From assembly GCA_030632035.1 (NCBI GenBank), contig DAOVJZ010000100.1:1-6020 (forward strand): DNA of 6,020 bases. The letters run 5' to 3'. The notes under the pieces were generated by a model. That model saw only the letters and a list, made by a program, of their open reading frames with translations, made no database searches and was not told where the DNA came from. Below are positions 1 to 5,607 of the stretch, piece after piece; within the stretch, counting starts at the first letter, position 1; each line of letters opens with the position of its first letter. This DNA comes from Granulosicoccaceae bacterium (GTDB lineage Bacteria > Pseudomonadota > Gammaproteobacteria > DAOVJZ01). The position numbers and the translations under genes are program-made.

Positions 1-419
1 ACGTTCATTATTGAATTTGAGCTACCGTTTGGAACTTCAAGAATAACAGTATCACCAGTTGTATCTAACTCAGTAACACCGCCAAGATAGAAATTAGTGT
101 CCGAGCCCGTATTAAATTGCCAATCCTGTGCATCAGCAGCTACAGCTTTGCTGATGAATGTAAACTCAAGACCGGCAGCGGCCACAGGAAGCGATATTAC
201 GCAATCTGCAGTCAAATCAGGCATGACGTGTAATTTGCCGCTATTAGCAGTAAGAACAGCATAAGTTGCTTCATCAGGAACCGATACAAGCCGCGAACTC
301 ACATCACATGCCGCATTGATTTCAGCAGCAGTGGCTAGAACTTCAGTACCAAGGCCGGTGCCAAGGAATAGACGCGTAATGCGCATTTTTGTAACTTTCA
401 AATCTTCTCTCCAACTCAT
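1..419 (-). CDS. Probable phage structural protein, N-terminal 139 residues (cut by left window edge)
   Basis: The frame is open from an ATG at 419 to the window edge, giving 139 complete codons with no stop, so the C-terminus is missing. A good ribosome binding site, AAGGTGAT (430 to 423), lies seven bases ahead of the ATG and supports this start. The protein begins MSWREDLKVTKMRITRLFLG and then reads LATAAEINAACDVSSRLV, a pattern I recognise from virion-associated phage proteins of unknown fold. A later stretch, GKLHVMPDLTADCVISLP, followed by Gly-, Ala- and Thr-rich sequence, suggests a beta-rich domain. It follows the portal gene by 42 bases, where head genes such as scaffold, decoration or coat proteins are expected. 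A decoration or minor head protein is my inference from position and composition; no catalytic motif is seen. Confidence 0.75.
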   Translation of the reverse strand, partial: MSWREDLKVTKMRITRLFLGTGLGTEVLATAAEINAACDVSSRLVSVPDEATYAVLTANSGKLHVMPDLTADCVISLPVAAAGLEFTFISKAVAADAQDWQFNTGSDTNFYLGGVTELDTTGDTVILEVPNGSSNSIMN

Positions 420-461
420 ATCATCACCTTTTGTGGTTAATAAACCCCTGACGGGCTTAGT

Positions 462-2534
462 TTAAAAAACCTTTGCATCCTGGCCGCCAGCTGGGTTGCC
501 GGCTTGATCAGTAGCTCTTCCACCAGGCAAAGCTGCCTGATTCGCATTCAGTTGTTGTAAGGCTGCAGCTTTAGCCTTCATCACAATAGTTTCTCTATCA
601 GGAACCACGTCATCAACCGGTATATCAAACGACTTAACGCTTTCTCGCAGCATAGCCGCACGACCTTCAATGCCCATAATCTGTAAATCAACAGGATTAT
701 TAGTCTGAGCCAAGAACTCACTACGACGAATCATTTGCTGTTCCTTAGCTACCATTGAGCTTGAGCCTCTGGATCGGCACTTTAAATCACCTTTTATACT
801 TTCATCAGGATCATGGATCATGTTGAATGTGTAGGTTCGTTTAATGCTTCCTTCAATCGGTCGATCCAGATGAGTAATCACAAGCTTGATGCCCCGTGCT
901 GACGATGACATCAGCATGGAAAGACCAGAGGCCGTACCCGCAGCACCTGAAGCACCACCACCTTCGCCATAACTGTATTTTGGAATACCAGTATATTCAT
1001 CGGCCAATCCAGAGAAGTGATCATAGACCGCAAGCAATTCTTTTGAATAGCTCTTTGGATTATGGAATCGTACCGCTGGATTGTTGGTGCCATGAGGATC
1101 TGACAATGTTTGCCAAATCTTCCATGGCCCTAATCCAGTAATATCCTCGCCAATGGGTACACGATCTGTATGCACTTCAACCTGTGGACCTGATGCAATA
1201 GCCATGTTATTGACCAGTGAGCGTGCAGCAGCATTACAAATATCTTGCACATCCTTCATAATCTCAGGAACGCCCAGGCCCCAAAAAGCACCGGGGATTT
1301 CTTCAAATGAACATTTATCATAAGGCCGATGGCCCAATGGATCATCATTGAGTACTGCACGAATGATATAACTACCAATCATCCATGCATTGACCTCATA
1401 TTCCTCGTTTGGATCTGTAATTTTATCAGCATCCATGCCCCATTCAAGTAACAACCTGCCGGAAACACTGCCCCAGAATTCAAGTGCGTCCATGGTATCG
1501 TCATAATTAAGCCATTCATTCGGCCTTTTTTCCAACCATGCACGTTCTTGATCGCGCCAGAGCCATTCACGCAGTCCGCCGGTGCCATAAGCTTCCAGCG
1601 CCAAATCAATTGCATCATTACTATAACCAGGTACACCCTTCATAGCGACAAGATCTGCACGGCGTAGACGGTGACGCTCAAAGAAATAACCGTCATTAAT
1701 ACCTTTTGATGATGGCGATGGATAGCAGTCAAACGGCGCAACACGGCTCCATTCAAGTCTGAAGGCTTTGCCTTTAACCGGTCCCCATTTGCCCGTTTGC
1801 TCGTCCTGCTCCCACTTCAATGTTTTTCTATGCCGGACAATTGGACCTTTTAAAACGCCAACAGGATAAGTAACAACATCATTAATCACTTCCTTCATGG
1901 CATCTTCCCAGCCACCTTCAACAGTCTGATCCTCGATCTTTTTATCCATGCGATCGGAAATTTTGTCGGCTTCTTCCTGCATACGATCAGCCATTTGATC
2001 ACGCAGCTGGGTAATCCGCTCTTTCAATGCTTCTTGCGGTAAGACCTGCTGCGCCTCCATTTGCCATTGCTGTGCCTCAGCAATCACGTATTCCTCAATC
2101 GATGCTGTTGTTTCTGCATCTAACTCAGGAATAGGTGTTGGTGAAACCTTCCACGGCTTATCACCTGCGGGGAAAAGAATGTCATTGATCCATGCAATTG
2201 CTGCACGACATTTGATACTGGTGAGCATCATATAAATTTCAGAACCACCCTGGGCTCTAATTTGTGCCAGTTTATCAGGTGCGTATTCACCATTTCTACG
2301 CCTTAGTGCATCAATGATACGTTCCTCAGTCGTGTTTCTGGCAAATCTAGCCACTTCCCAATTACTTTTAATCTTGGCAGCAAGACCAGTTATGAATGGT
2401 TGGTTTTGCTGCGCTTCAGCATCAACCTTGCTTAAACGCTCTTTTTCAAGATCATCGTTGCTCTTGACCATGACGAGCGGATGATTTTGCGCGTTTTTGA
2501 GCTCTCTACCCAGTGTAATAGCCGCATTTTCCAT
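462..2534 (-). CDS. Portal protein (head-tail connector), podovirus-like
   Basis: This 690-residue protein most likely forms the ring at the unique capsid vertex through which the terminase pumps DNA and to which the tail attaches. The length fits the large portals of P22-like and related podoviruses (P22 about 725). Recognisable stretches in order are SIKCRAAIAWINDILFPAGD (106-125) followed by PWKVSPTPIPEL (127-138); a long charged helical, coiled-coil-like segment (about 145-205) leading into EDQTVEGGWEDAM (201-213); PVGVLKGPIV (224-233); FWGLGVPEIMKDVQDICNAA (417-436) and SLVNNMAIASGPQVEV (439-454); EYTGIP (513-518); and a glycine-rich loop (524-533) before TASGLSMLMSSSARG (534-548). The C-terminus (about 655-690) is rich in Ala, Gln and Gly and probably flexible. 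The ATG at 2534 directly follows the previous stop codon, and GAGGTG (2549 to 2544) inside that gene is the ribosome binding site. Placement after the terminase supports the call. Confidence 0.93.
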   Translation of the reverse strand: MENAAITLGRELKNAQNHPLVMVKSNDDLEKERLSKVDAEAQQNQPFITGLAAKIKSNWEVARFARNTTEERIIDALRRRNGEYAPDKLAQIRAQGGSEIYMMLTSIKCRAAIAWINDILFPAGDKPWKVSPTPIPELDAETTASIEEYVIAEAQQWQMEAQQVLPQEALKERITQLRDQMADRMQEEADKISDRMDKKIEDQTVEGGWEDAMKEVINDVVTYPVGVLKGPIVRHRKTLKWEQDEQTGKWGPVKGKAFRLEWSRVAPFDCYPSPSSKGINDGYFFERHRLRRADLVAMKGVPGYSNDAIDLALEAYGTGGLREWLWRDQERAWLEKRPNEWLNYDDTMDALEFWGSVSGRLLLEWGMDADKITDPNEEYEVNAWMIGSYIIRAVLNDDPLGHRPYDKCSFEEIPGAFWGLGVPEIMKDVQDICNAAARSLVNNMAIASGPQVEVHTDRVPIGEDITGLGPWKIWQTLSDPHGTNNPAVRFHNPKSYSKELLAVYDHFSGLADEYTGIPKYSYGEGGGASGAAGTASGLSMLMSSSARGIKLVITHLDRPIEGSIKRTYTFNMIHDPDESIKGDLKCRSRGSSSMVAKEQQMIRRSEFLAQTNNPVDLQIMGIEGRAAMLRESVKSFDIPVDDVVPDRETIVMKAKAAALQQLNANQAALPGGRATDQAGNPAGGQDAKVF

Positions 2535-2957
2535 TTAGTGAAGCACCTCATTAACCGCCGAGGCAGTCTTTTTTGCTTCTGGAGCAACCGTATTTTTCTG
2601 TTTCTTTTTATTTTCCTTGTCAACAAACGAACCAGTATTGTAAATAGTAATGGTATTTGACTCCTGACGTTCTTTGCGGGCCATTTCTGATTGATCACAC
2701 AATAAACCGTACAAATGATCAAGATACTCCTTGCCACGGCGCTGCAGCTCCATCATATCAAGCTCAATATTGATCTCAAGCATGTCCAGAGAAATAAAAT
2801 GGAACATTATCATGGAGATGTCTTTCTTATTACGCAGCACATCAATGCCATAGCGATTGCAATCTTCAGGCGGCAACACGCCTTTTTTCACGCCAGGCTC
2901 TAGCATTTTGCAAAATGCTTCGACTACTTCATCGGTTGATATTGTGACTTTAGACAT
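2535..2957 (-). CDS. Small phage protein of unknown function between terminase and portal
   Basis: This 140-residue protein is not one I recognise. Residues 1-98 look mostly alpha-helical, with an acidic, methionine- and leucine-rich segment at about 47-72 (for example FISLDMLEINIELDMMELQ). The tail from about 113 is lysine-rich and of low complexity (KENKKKQKN, then APEAKK), probably disordered. There is no signal peptide, membrane segment or catalytic motif. The ATG at 2957 lies 9 bases after the upstream stop and has only a weak ribosome binding site (TAAG), so expression probably depends on readthrough of the same transcript and coupling. The stop codon abuts the portal ATG. Its place between terminase and portal suggests a packaging or head-assembly accessory, but that is inference only. 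The gene itself is well supported by tight packing and by the portal ribosome binding site lying within it. Confidence 0.85.
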   Translation of the reverse strand: MSKVTISTDEVVEAFCKMLEPGVKKGVLPPEDCNRYGIDVLRNKKDISMIMFHFISLDMLEINIELDMMELQRRGKEYLDHLYGLLCDQSEMARKERQESNTITIYNTGSFVDKENKKKQKNTVAPEAKKTASAVNEVLH

Positions 2958-2966
2958 AAATATTAC

Positions 2967-3173
2967 TTAACATTCTATTTTTCCACGTAAAAAATTATCA
3001 CTGTGAACCCAGTACCACAATCCATTTGATTCATGATCAATGTCTGCAATAATAGATCTTGAAACTACTGATAATTGATAATGCAACTTATCATCAATAT
3101 AAGAATCTCCATCTTCTTCTTCACTCATCGCTGCACAAATAAGCGTTCCATCAACCCTCCACCGGATACTCAT
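2967..3173 (-). CDS. Small phage protein downstream of terminase, DDKLHYQLSV type
   Basis: This is a 68-residue acidic protein of unknown function. The central block SYIDDKLHYQLSV resembles a conserved stretch that I recall from small proteins next to terminase genes in other phages of Proteobacteria. Conservation beside the terminase suggests a packaging or head role, but no function can be assigned. The preferred start is the ATG at 3173, which shares its A with the terminase stop codon (TGATG) and has GGTGG (3183 to 3179) five bases upstream. A GTG three codons earlier, at 3182, is possible but less convincing. The 1-base overlap points to translation by termination and reinitiation after the large terminase. 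A tryptophan-rich motif GLWYW lies near the C-terminus, which ends in Cys. Confidence 0.85.
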   Translation of the reverse strand: MSIRWRVDGTLICAAMSEEEDGDSYIDDKLHYQLSVVSRSIIADIDHESNGLWYWVHSDNFLRGKIEC

Positions 3174-4705
3174 CAAGTCCACCCAGTCGACGGCTTAACA
3201 ACAACAGTCTTTGCCGTCGGTCTTGTTTGTTGAATTCCCTCACTAAATGAGTGATACAAGGCCATTTGTTGATACGCATCAGCTGGGTGTGAAGCCCAAT
3301 CATGAAGCGGCTTCTCTTTCCAAACACCGTAATTATCATCCCACTGCTTACGGTACGCATCTAATCCATCTAATCCATCAGAACATTTCTCTTCATCAAA
3401 CCTACACCGGGTAAAAAAGTCTCTACCTGCTTCAATTCCATCACCCTTTGTGTTCATTCTTGGCAGTACGTCGCCTTGCATACCAAGATCTTTTGCTTTG
3501 GCTTCCTTTGTTGTTTCATCACCCCAATCTTCGTTACCCATATCATGCGGCCACTTACAATTTCCATATCGATACCCAAGGGTTTCGGTTCTTTCATCAA
3601 GAATTTTTTTATAATGAGGCAGTCCGTGACCGGCCTCCTGATAATAATCAATGACGTTTACATACATTCCATCATCTTGAGTGAACCAGATTGATGTTGT
3701 ATCTCTGCCAATATCCCACCAGGTGGTAACTGTTCGGCCCTCAAGGTGAGGAACCTTAGTTATTCTCCCATCCCTGCGAGTTTTAGCCATCTGATGACGA
3801 AAGTAAGCGCCTTCCATTGATGCCTCAAAGGCTTCATCCGGGGTACTTGGATACTCCCGCTTCATATCATCGCCGAGCGTTTTTTCTTTCGATATGTACC
3901 AGGCTTCCTGTTCTGGCGTTAAATCTATCTTATGATCACGGGATAAATCGTTGAAATATTTTGTCATTCTGGCATTGATTACAATGTCAGGATCATCTAA
4001 CTGATATTCGTCATTCCTCCACCATGCTTCAAAAAAGAAGGTGAAGTCTAATTTATTTGGTTTTTTACCTGAATCTTCAAGCTTTCTGGCTTGTTCAACA
4101 ATATCGAAAAATTTACCTGCCCTGCCTTCAGCGGTGGACTCAATAGCTATCATTCCATCGATAGGAACAGCTTCAAAGGCACCAGTTACAATCTCAATGG
4201 CTTTTGCAGGATCTTTGGCAGCAATCTTACCCATTTCAGATACGTGTAAAAATTGTAACGTACCTGATCGATAACTGGTTGATACTGAAATCATTGAGCC
4301 ATTATCAAATTCCCACTCACCGGCTCGTTCAACCTTAATCGGTCTTTTTAAAGCATCGGGCAAATTATCATAGGGATATTTAACTTTTGTTCTAAATATT
4401 TTCTGAGCATCAGGTAATCTATGAGCGATTATTCCAGTCATAAAATCTGCATTAAACAAACAAGAATCCAAACCAAATATATCAAGGAAAGTAGTAAATC
4501 CTCTTTGCCTGGCCTTAAGTATTGCTGTTCTATACCACATTGCATGATAAAGCCTGAGTTGTGAATCGTTCATTTTGAACAATACACGCTTACCAGCCTT
4601 ATCAATTATATAGTAAAGGTTATTCAGCCTCCAAAGTTGATCACTTAGAGTTTCCTGAAAGCCCTTTATTTGCTGCTCATTCCTCGCGTTCACGAGGGGG
4701 GCCAA
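3173..4705 (-). CDS. terL: Terminase large subunit (packaging ATPase and nuclease)
   Basis: The 510-residue protein is the motor that cuts concatemeric phage DNA and drives it through the portal using ATP. The N-terminal ATPase shows a Walker A-like KARQRGFTT (64-72), a Walker B-like LQFLHVSEMG (150-159) with Ser156 in place of the usual Asp before the catalytic Glu157, and IESTAEGRAG (188-197) as coupling motif. The stretch YPSTPDEAFEASMEGAYF (285-302) links to the nuclease. The C-terminal RNase H-like nuclease shows WWDIGRDTTSIWF (329-341, Asp331), WPHDMG (385-390, Asp388) and HPADAYQQMAL (473-483, Asp476), giving the acidic metal-binding set. Length is normal for the family. The start is uncertain: TTG at 4705 or GTG at 4693, both inside the small-subunit gene (29 or 17 bp overlap) and neither with a visible ribosome binding site, so translation is probably coupled to that gene. 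Confidence 0.96.
   Translation of the reverse strand: MAPLVNARNEQQIKGFQETLSDQLWRLNNLYYIIDKAGKRVLFKMNDSQLRLYHAMWYRTAILKARQRGFTTFLDIFGLDSCLFNADFMTGIIAHRLPDAQKIFRTKVKYPYDNLPDALKRPIKVERAGEWEFDNGSMISVSTSYRSGTLQFLHVSEMGKIAAKDPAKAIEIVTGAFEAVPIDGMIAIESTAEGRAGKFFDIVEQARKLEDSGKKPNKLDFTFFFEAWWRNDEYQLDDPDIVINARMTKYFNDLSRDHKIDLTPEQEAWYISKEKTLGDDMKREYPSTPDEAFEASMEGAYFRHQMAKTRRDGRITKVPHLEGRTVTTWWDIGRDTTSIWFTQDDGMYVNVIDYYQEAGHGLPHYKKILDERTETLGYRYGNCKWPHDMGNEDWGDETTKEAKAKDLGMQGDVLPRMNTKGDGIEAGRDFFTRCRFDEEKCSDGLDGLDAYRKQWDDNYGVWKEKPLHDWASHPADAYQQMALYHSFSEGIQQTRPTAKTVVVKPSTGWT
3359..3379 (-). repeat. Short 9-bp tandem repeat inside the terminase nuclease domain
   Basis: The unit ATCTAATCC occurs twice in tandem and is followed by a third partial ATC. 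It encodes the repeated tripeptide in SDGLDGLDAY (442-451) of the large terminase, between the second and third catalytic acidic residues. It is in frame, so a change in copy number would add or remove Asp-Gly-Leu or similar without breaking the gene. This is a minor feature. Confidence 0.6.
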
Positions 4706-5225
4706 TAGTTTTTGTTATACCATCAAAGAATTCGAGCAATTTATCGCCGGGATTCAGGTCTATATCTTGCTTTTCACGCCACTTACCCTTTTGTCTGTTT
4801 TTCAACCAAAACAATGCAGCCGTACTATCTGGTGGATAATGCTTTATGTACTCTTTCGAGTCAGTGATTACCCCTTCATAACTAGCAAACTTTGTATCTA
4901 TATGTGAATAACCGTTTGCTCTTTTGAATAGACTTTCAGCAACGGTAGCATCTGCAATCAATTTACCCCTGTTTAAGAACTCTGAAAAATCCGGATGATC
5001 CAGCTTCCATTTATGAATTGTTGACTCTGCAACACCGAAGAAATCAGCCATTTCAACATCTGTCGCACCAAGCAGGCATAATTTATATGCTTGCTCATTA
5101 TATTCAGTGCGATAAGCTGTCGGGCGACCTATTACCGGCTTCTTCTTAGCAGCCTTCTTCTTAATAGGTTTTTTTTTAACTGCCTGATTTTTCCGGACAG
5201 CTGCTTTTTTCTTTTTAGCTGGCAT
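4677..5225 (-). CDS. terS: Terminase small subunit (DNA recognition) with lysine-rich N-terminal extension
   Basis: This 182-residue protein most likely binds the packaging start site and hands the DNA to the large subunit. Residues 1-30 hold 14 lysines in histone H1-like runs (KKKPIKKKAAKKKP), unlike a typical small terminase, and should bind DNA non-specifically. GRPTAYRTEY (33-42) is the usual opening of the folded domain in this family. Residues 51-77 form a helix-turn-helix (TDVEMADFFGVAESTIHKWK), and 129-151 (YPPDSTAALFWLKNR, then KGKWRE) is a characteristic family stretch, here probably in the oligomerisation region. The ATG at 5225 is preceded by a weak ribosome binding site GGATGG (5239 to 5234) at eight bases. 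Its 3' end overlaps the large subunit, which is the standard gene order. The motifs make the call firm; the exact small-terminase subfamily is not clear to me. Confidence 0.9.
   Translation of the reverse strand: MPAKKKKAAVRKNQAVKKKPIKKKAAKKKPVIGRPTAYRTEYNEQAYKLCLLGATDVEMADFFGVAESTIHKWKLDHPDFSEFLNRGKLIADATVAESLFKRANGYSHIDTKFASYEGVITDSKEYIKHYPPDSTAALFWLKNRQKGKWREKQDIDLNPGDKLLEFFDGITKTIGPPREREE
5169..5177 (-). other. A9 homopolymer run in the small terminase gene
   Basis: On the coding strand nine consecutive A's encode Lys17 to Lys19 (GTT AAA AAA AAA CCT). Runs of this length can cause transcriptional slippage or replication length change, which here would shift the frame within the lysine-rich extension. 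There is no direct sign that slippage is used. Confidence 0.5.
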
Positions 5226-5250
5226 AAATTAAACCATCCAAATCGACCGG

Positions 5251-5265
5251 CACACCCTCTGTGTG
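5251..5265 (-). other. Small perfect stem-loop upstream of terminase (5-bp stem, 5-base loop)
   Basis: CACAC (5251-5255) and GTGTG (5261-5265) form a perfect 5-bp inverted repeat around a 5-base loop. It lies in the 68-base gap between the 63-residue protein gene and the small terminase gene, 25 bases before the terminase ATG. It could be a weak RNA hairpin or part of a terminase recognition region. No T tract follows on either strand, so it is not a terminator. Confidence 0.4.
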
Positions 5266-5278
5266 AGAATGCACCAGT

Positions 5279-5293
5279 CTAGGAGGAACCTAG
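5279..5293 (-). other. Second small perfect stem-loop upstream of terminase
   Basis: CTAGG (5279-5283) and CCTAG (5289-5293) form a perfect 5-bp inverted repeat with a 5-base loop, beginning right after the TAA of the 63-residue protein gene. It has the same geometry as the stem-loop at 5251-5265, with centres 28 bases apart. Both are short enough to arise by chance; the matched geometry in one small gap is the reason for listing them. Confidence 0.4.
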
Positions 5294-5485
5294 TTATACG
5301 CCGCTTTCTTTTGCAGCTGTGTGATGACGTGAAGAATCTGAGCCTTGCGGCTTGTTCTTGCTTGAAAAACTCAAATCACATTTTTTTGATTTACCTGGGT
5401 TATTACCAGGGCTTGAGCCAAGGTGCGATTGCATGCCACCGGCTTTGCTTGTAGGTTCACTTCCTTTAGTAATGCTACCTTTCAT
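5294..5485 (-). CDS. Small Ser/Gly/Lys-rich protein, first gene of the packaging operon
   Basis: This 63-residue product is basic and of low complexity: 14 Ser, 9 Gly and 9 Lys, with stretches such as GSSPGNNPGKSKK, and it is probably disordered. I do not recognise it. There is one cysteine (Cys36), no signal peptide and no membrane segment. The case for a real gene is the ATG at 5485 with a good ribosome binding site AAGGTAAG (5497 to 5490), its place just after the promoter-terminator unit, and its orientation with the packaging genes. It is the first gene that polymerase would reach on passing the terminator at 5509-5539. Small non-conserved genes just upstream of terminase are common in phages. 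Function unknown. Confidence 0.65.
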   Translation of the reverse strand: MKGSITKGSEPTSKAGGMQSHLGSSPGNNPGKSKKCDLSFSSKNKPQGSDSSRHHTAAKESGV

Positions 5486-5508
5486 AATACTTACCTTTTG
5501 GTTTGTGC

Positions 5509-5539
5509 AAAAAAAAGCCCAGCGTCTTGCGACTGGGCC
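5509..5539 (-). terminator. Strong intrinsic terminator before the packaging genes
   Basis: Read on the minus strand, GCCCA pairs with TGGGC and, after a 2-base GC bulge, GTC pairs with GAC around a GCAA tetraloop of the GNRA class. An alternative fold has a 6-bp stem GCCCAG/CTGGGC with a 10-base loop. The stem is followed directly by eight T's (5516 to 5509). On the plus strand there is no T tract after the stem, so it acts in one direction only. It lies downstream of the zinc-ribbon gene and of the promoter at 5575-5603, and upstream of the 63-residue protein and the terminase genes. Confidence 0.85.
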
Positions 5540-5568
5540 TGTAATAGTGGGAATTAATACATCCTACG
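5509..5568 (-). ncRNA. Predicted short leader RNA, 6S/pR'-like (about 60 nt)
   Basis: A transcript starting about six or seven bases after the -10 box (near 5567-5569) and ending in the T tract at 5516-5509 would be about 55-60 nt and end in the terminator hairpin. It would contain no gene of useful size. In lambda the equivalent RNA from pR' (6S RNA, 194 nt) is made until Q allows readthrough. The RNA is inferred from promoter and terminator only. It could also be a regulatory RNA in its own right. Confidence 0.4.
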
Positions 5569-5574
5569 TATTCG

Positions 5575-5603
5575 ATAATAGTTTGTGTGATGGGTAGAGT
5601 CAA
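5575..5603 (-). promoter_or_regulatory. Near-consensus sigma70 promoter, candidate late promoter
   Basis: On the minus strand the -35 box is TTGACT (5603 to 5598) and the -10 box is TATTAT (5580 to 5575), each matching consensus at five of six positions, with an optimal 17-bp spacer. The stretch ahead of the -35 box (about 5625 to 5604) is AT-rich, ATTAATTAAATTG, and could act as an UP element. The predicted start is near 5567-5569. It lies five bases after the stop codon of the zinc-ribbon gene and points toward the packaging operon, but the terminator at 5509-5539 stands in between. Confidence 0.75.
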
Positions 5604-5607
5604 CAAT

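Noticed and set aside
442..463. Hairpin between portal gene and the left-edge gene: AAAC-CCC, loop TGAC, GGG, 4-base bulge, GTTT
   Set aside because: The stem is weak and bulged and no T tract follows on the minus strand, so it is not a convincing terminator; the next gene has its own good ribosome binding site and probably belongs to the same transcript.
1379..1636. Minus-strand open frame of 85 codons inside the portal gene
   Set aside because: It is a shadow frame of the portal coding sequence with no ribosome binding site or recognisable domain.
2432..2737. Minus-strand open frame of 101 codons spanning the junction of the 140-residue gene and the portal gene
   Set aside because: It overlaps both neighbours in another frame, has an Arg/Lys-rich composition typical of a shadow frame, and would break the tight stop-start junction at 2534/2535.
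4041..4274. Plus-strand open frame of 77 codons
   Set aside because: It lies wholly inside and antisense to the large terminase ATPase region, whose motifs are clear, and has no supporting start context.
5352..5597. Plus-strand open frame of 81 codons with a hydrophobic stretch
   Set aside because: It runs antisense across the 63-residue gene, the terminator and the promoter, and no other gene in the window uses the plus strand. The hydrophobic part is the reverse reading of Ser/Gly/Lys-rich codons.
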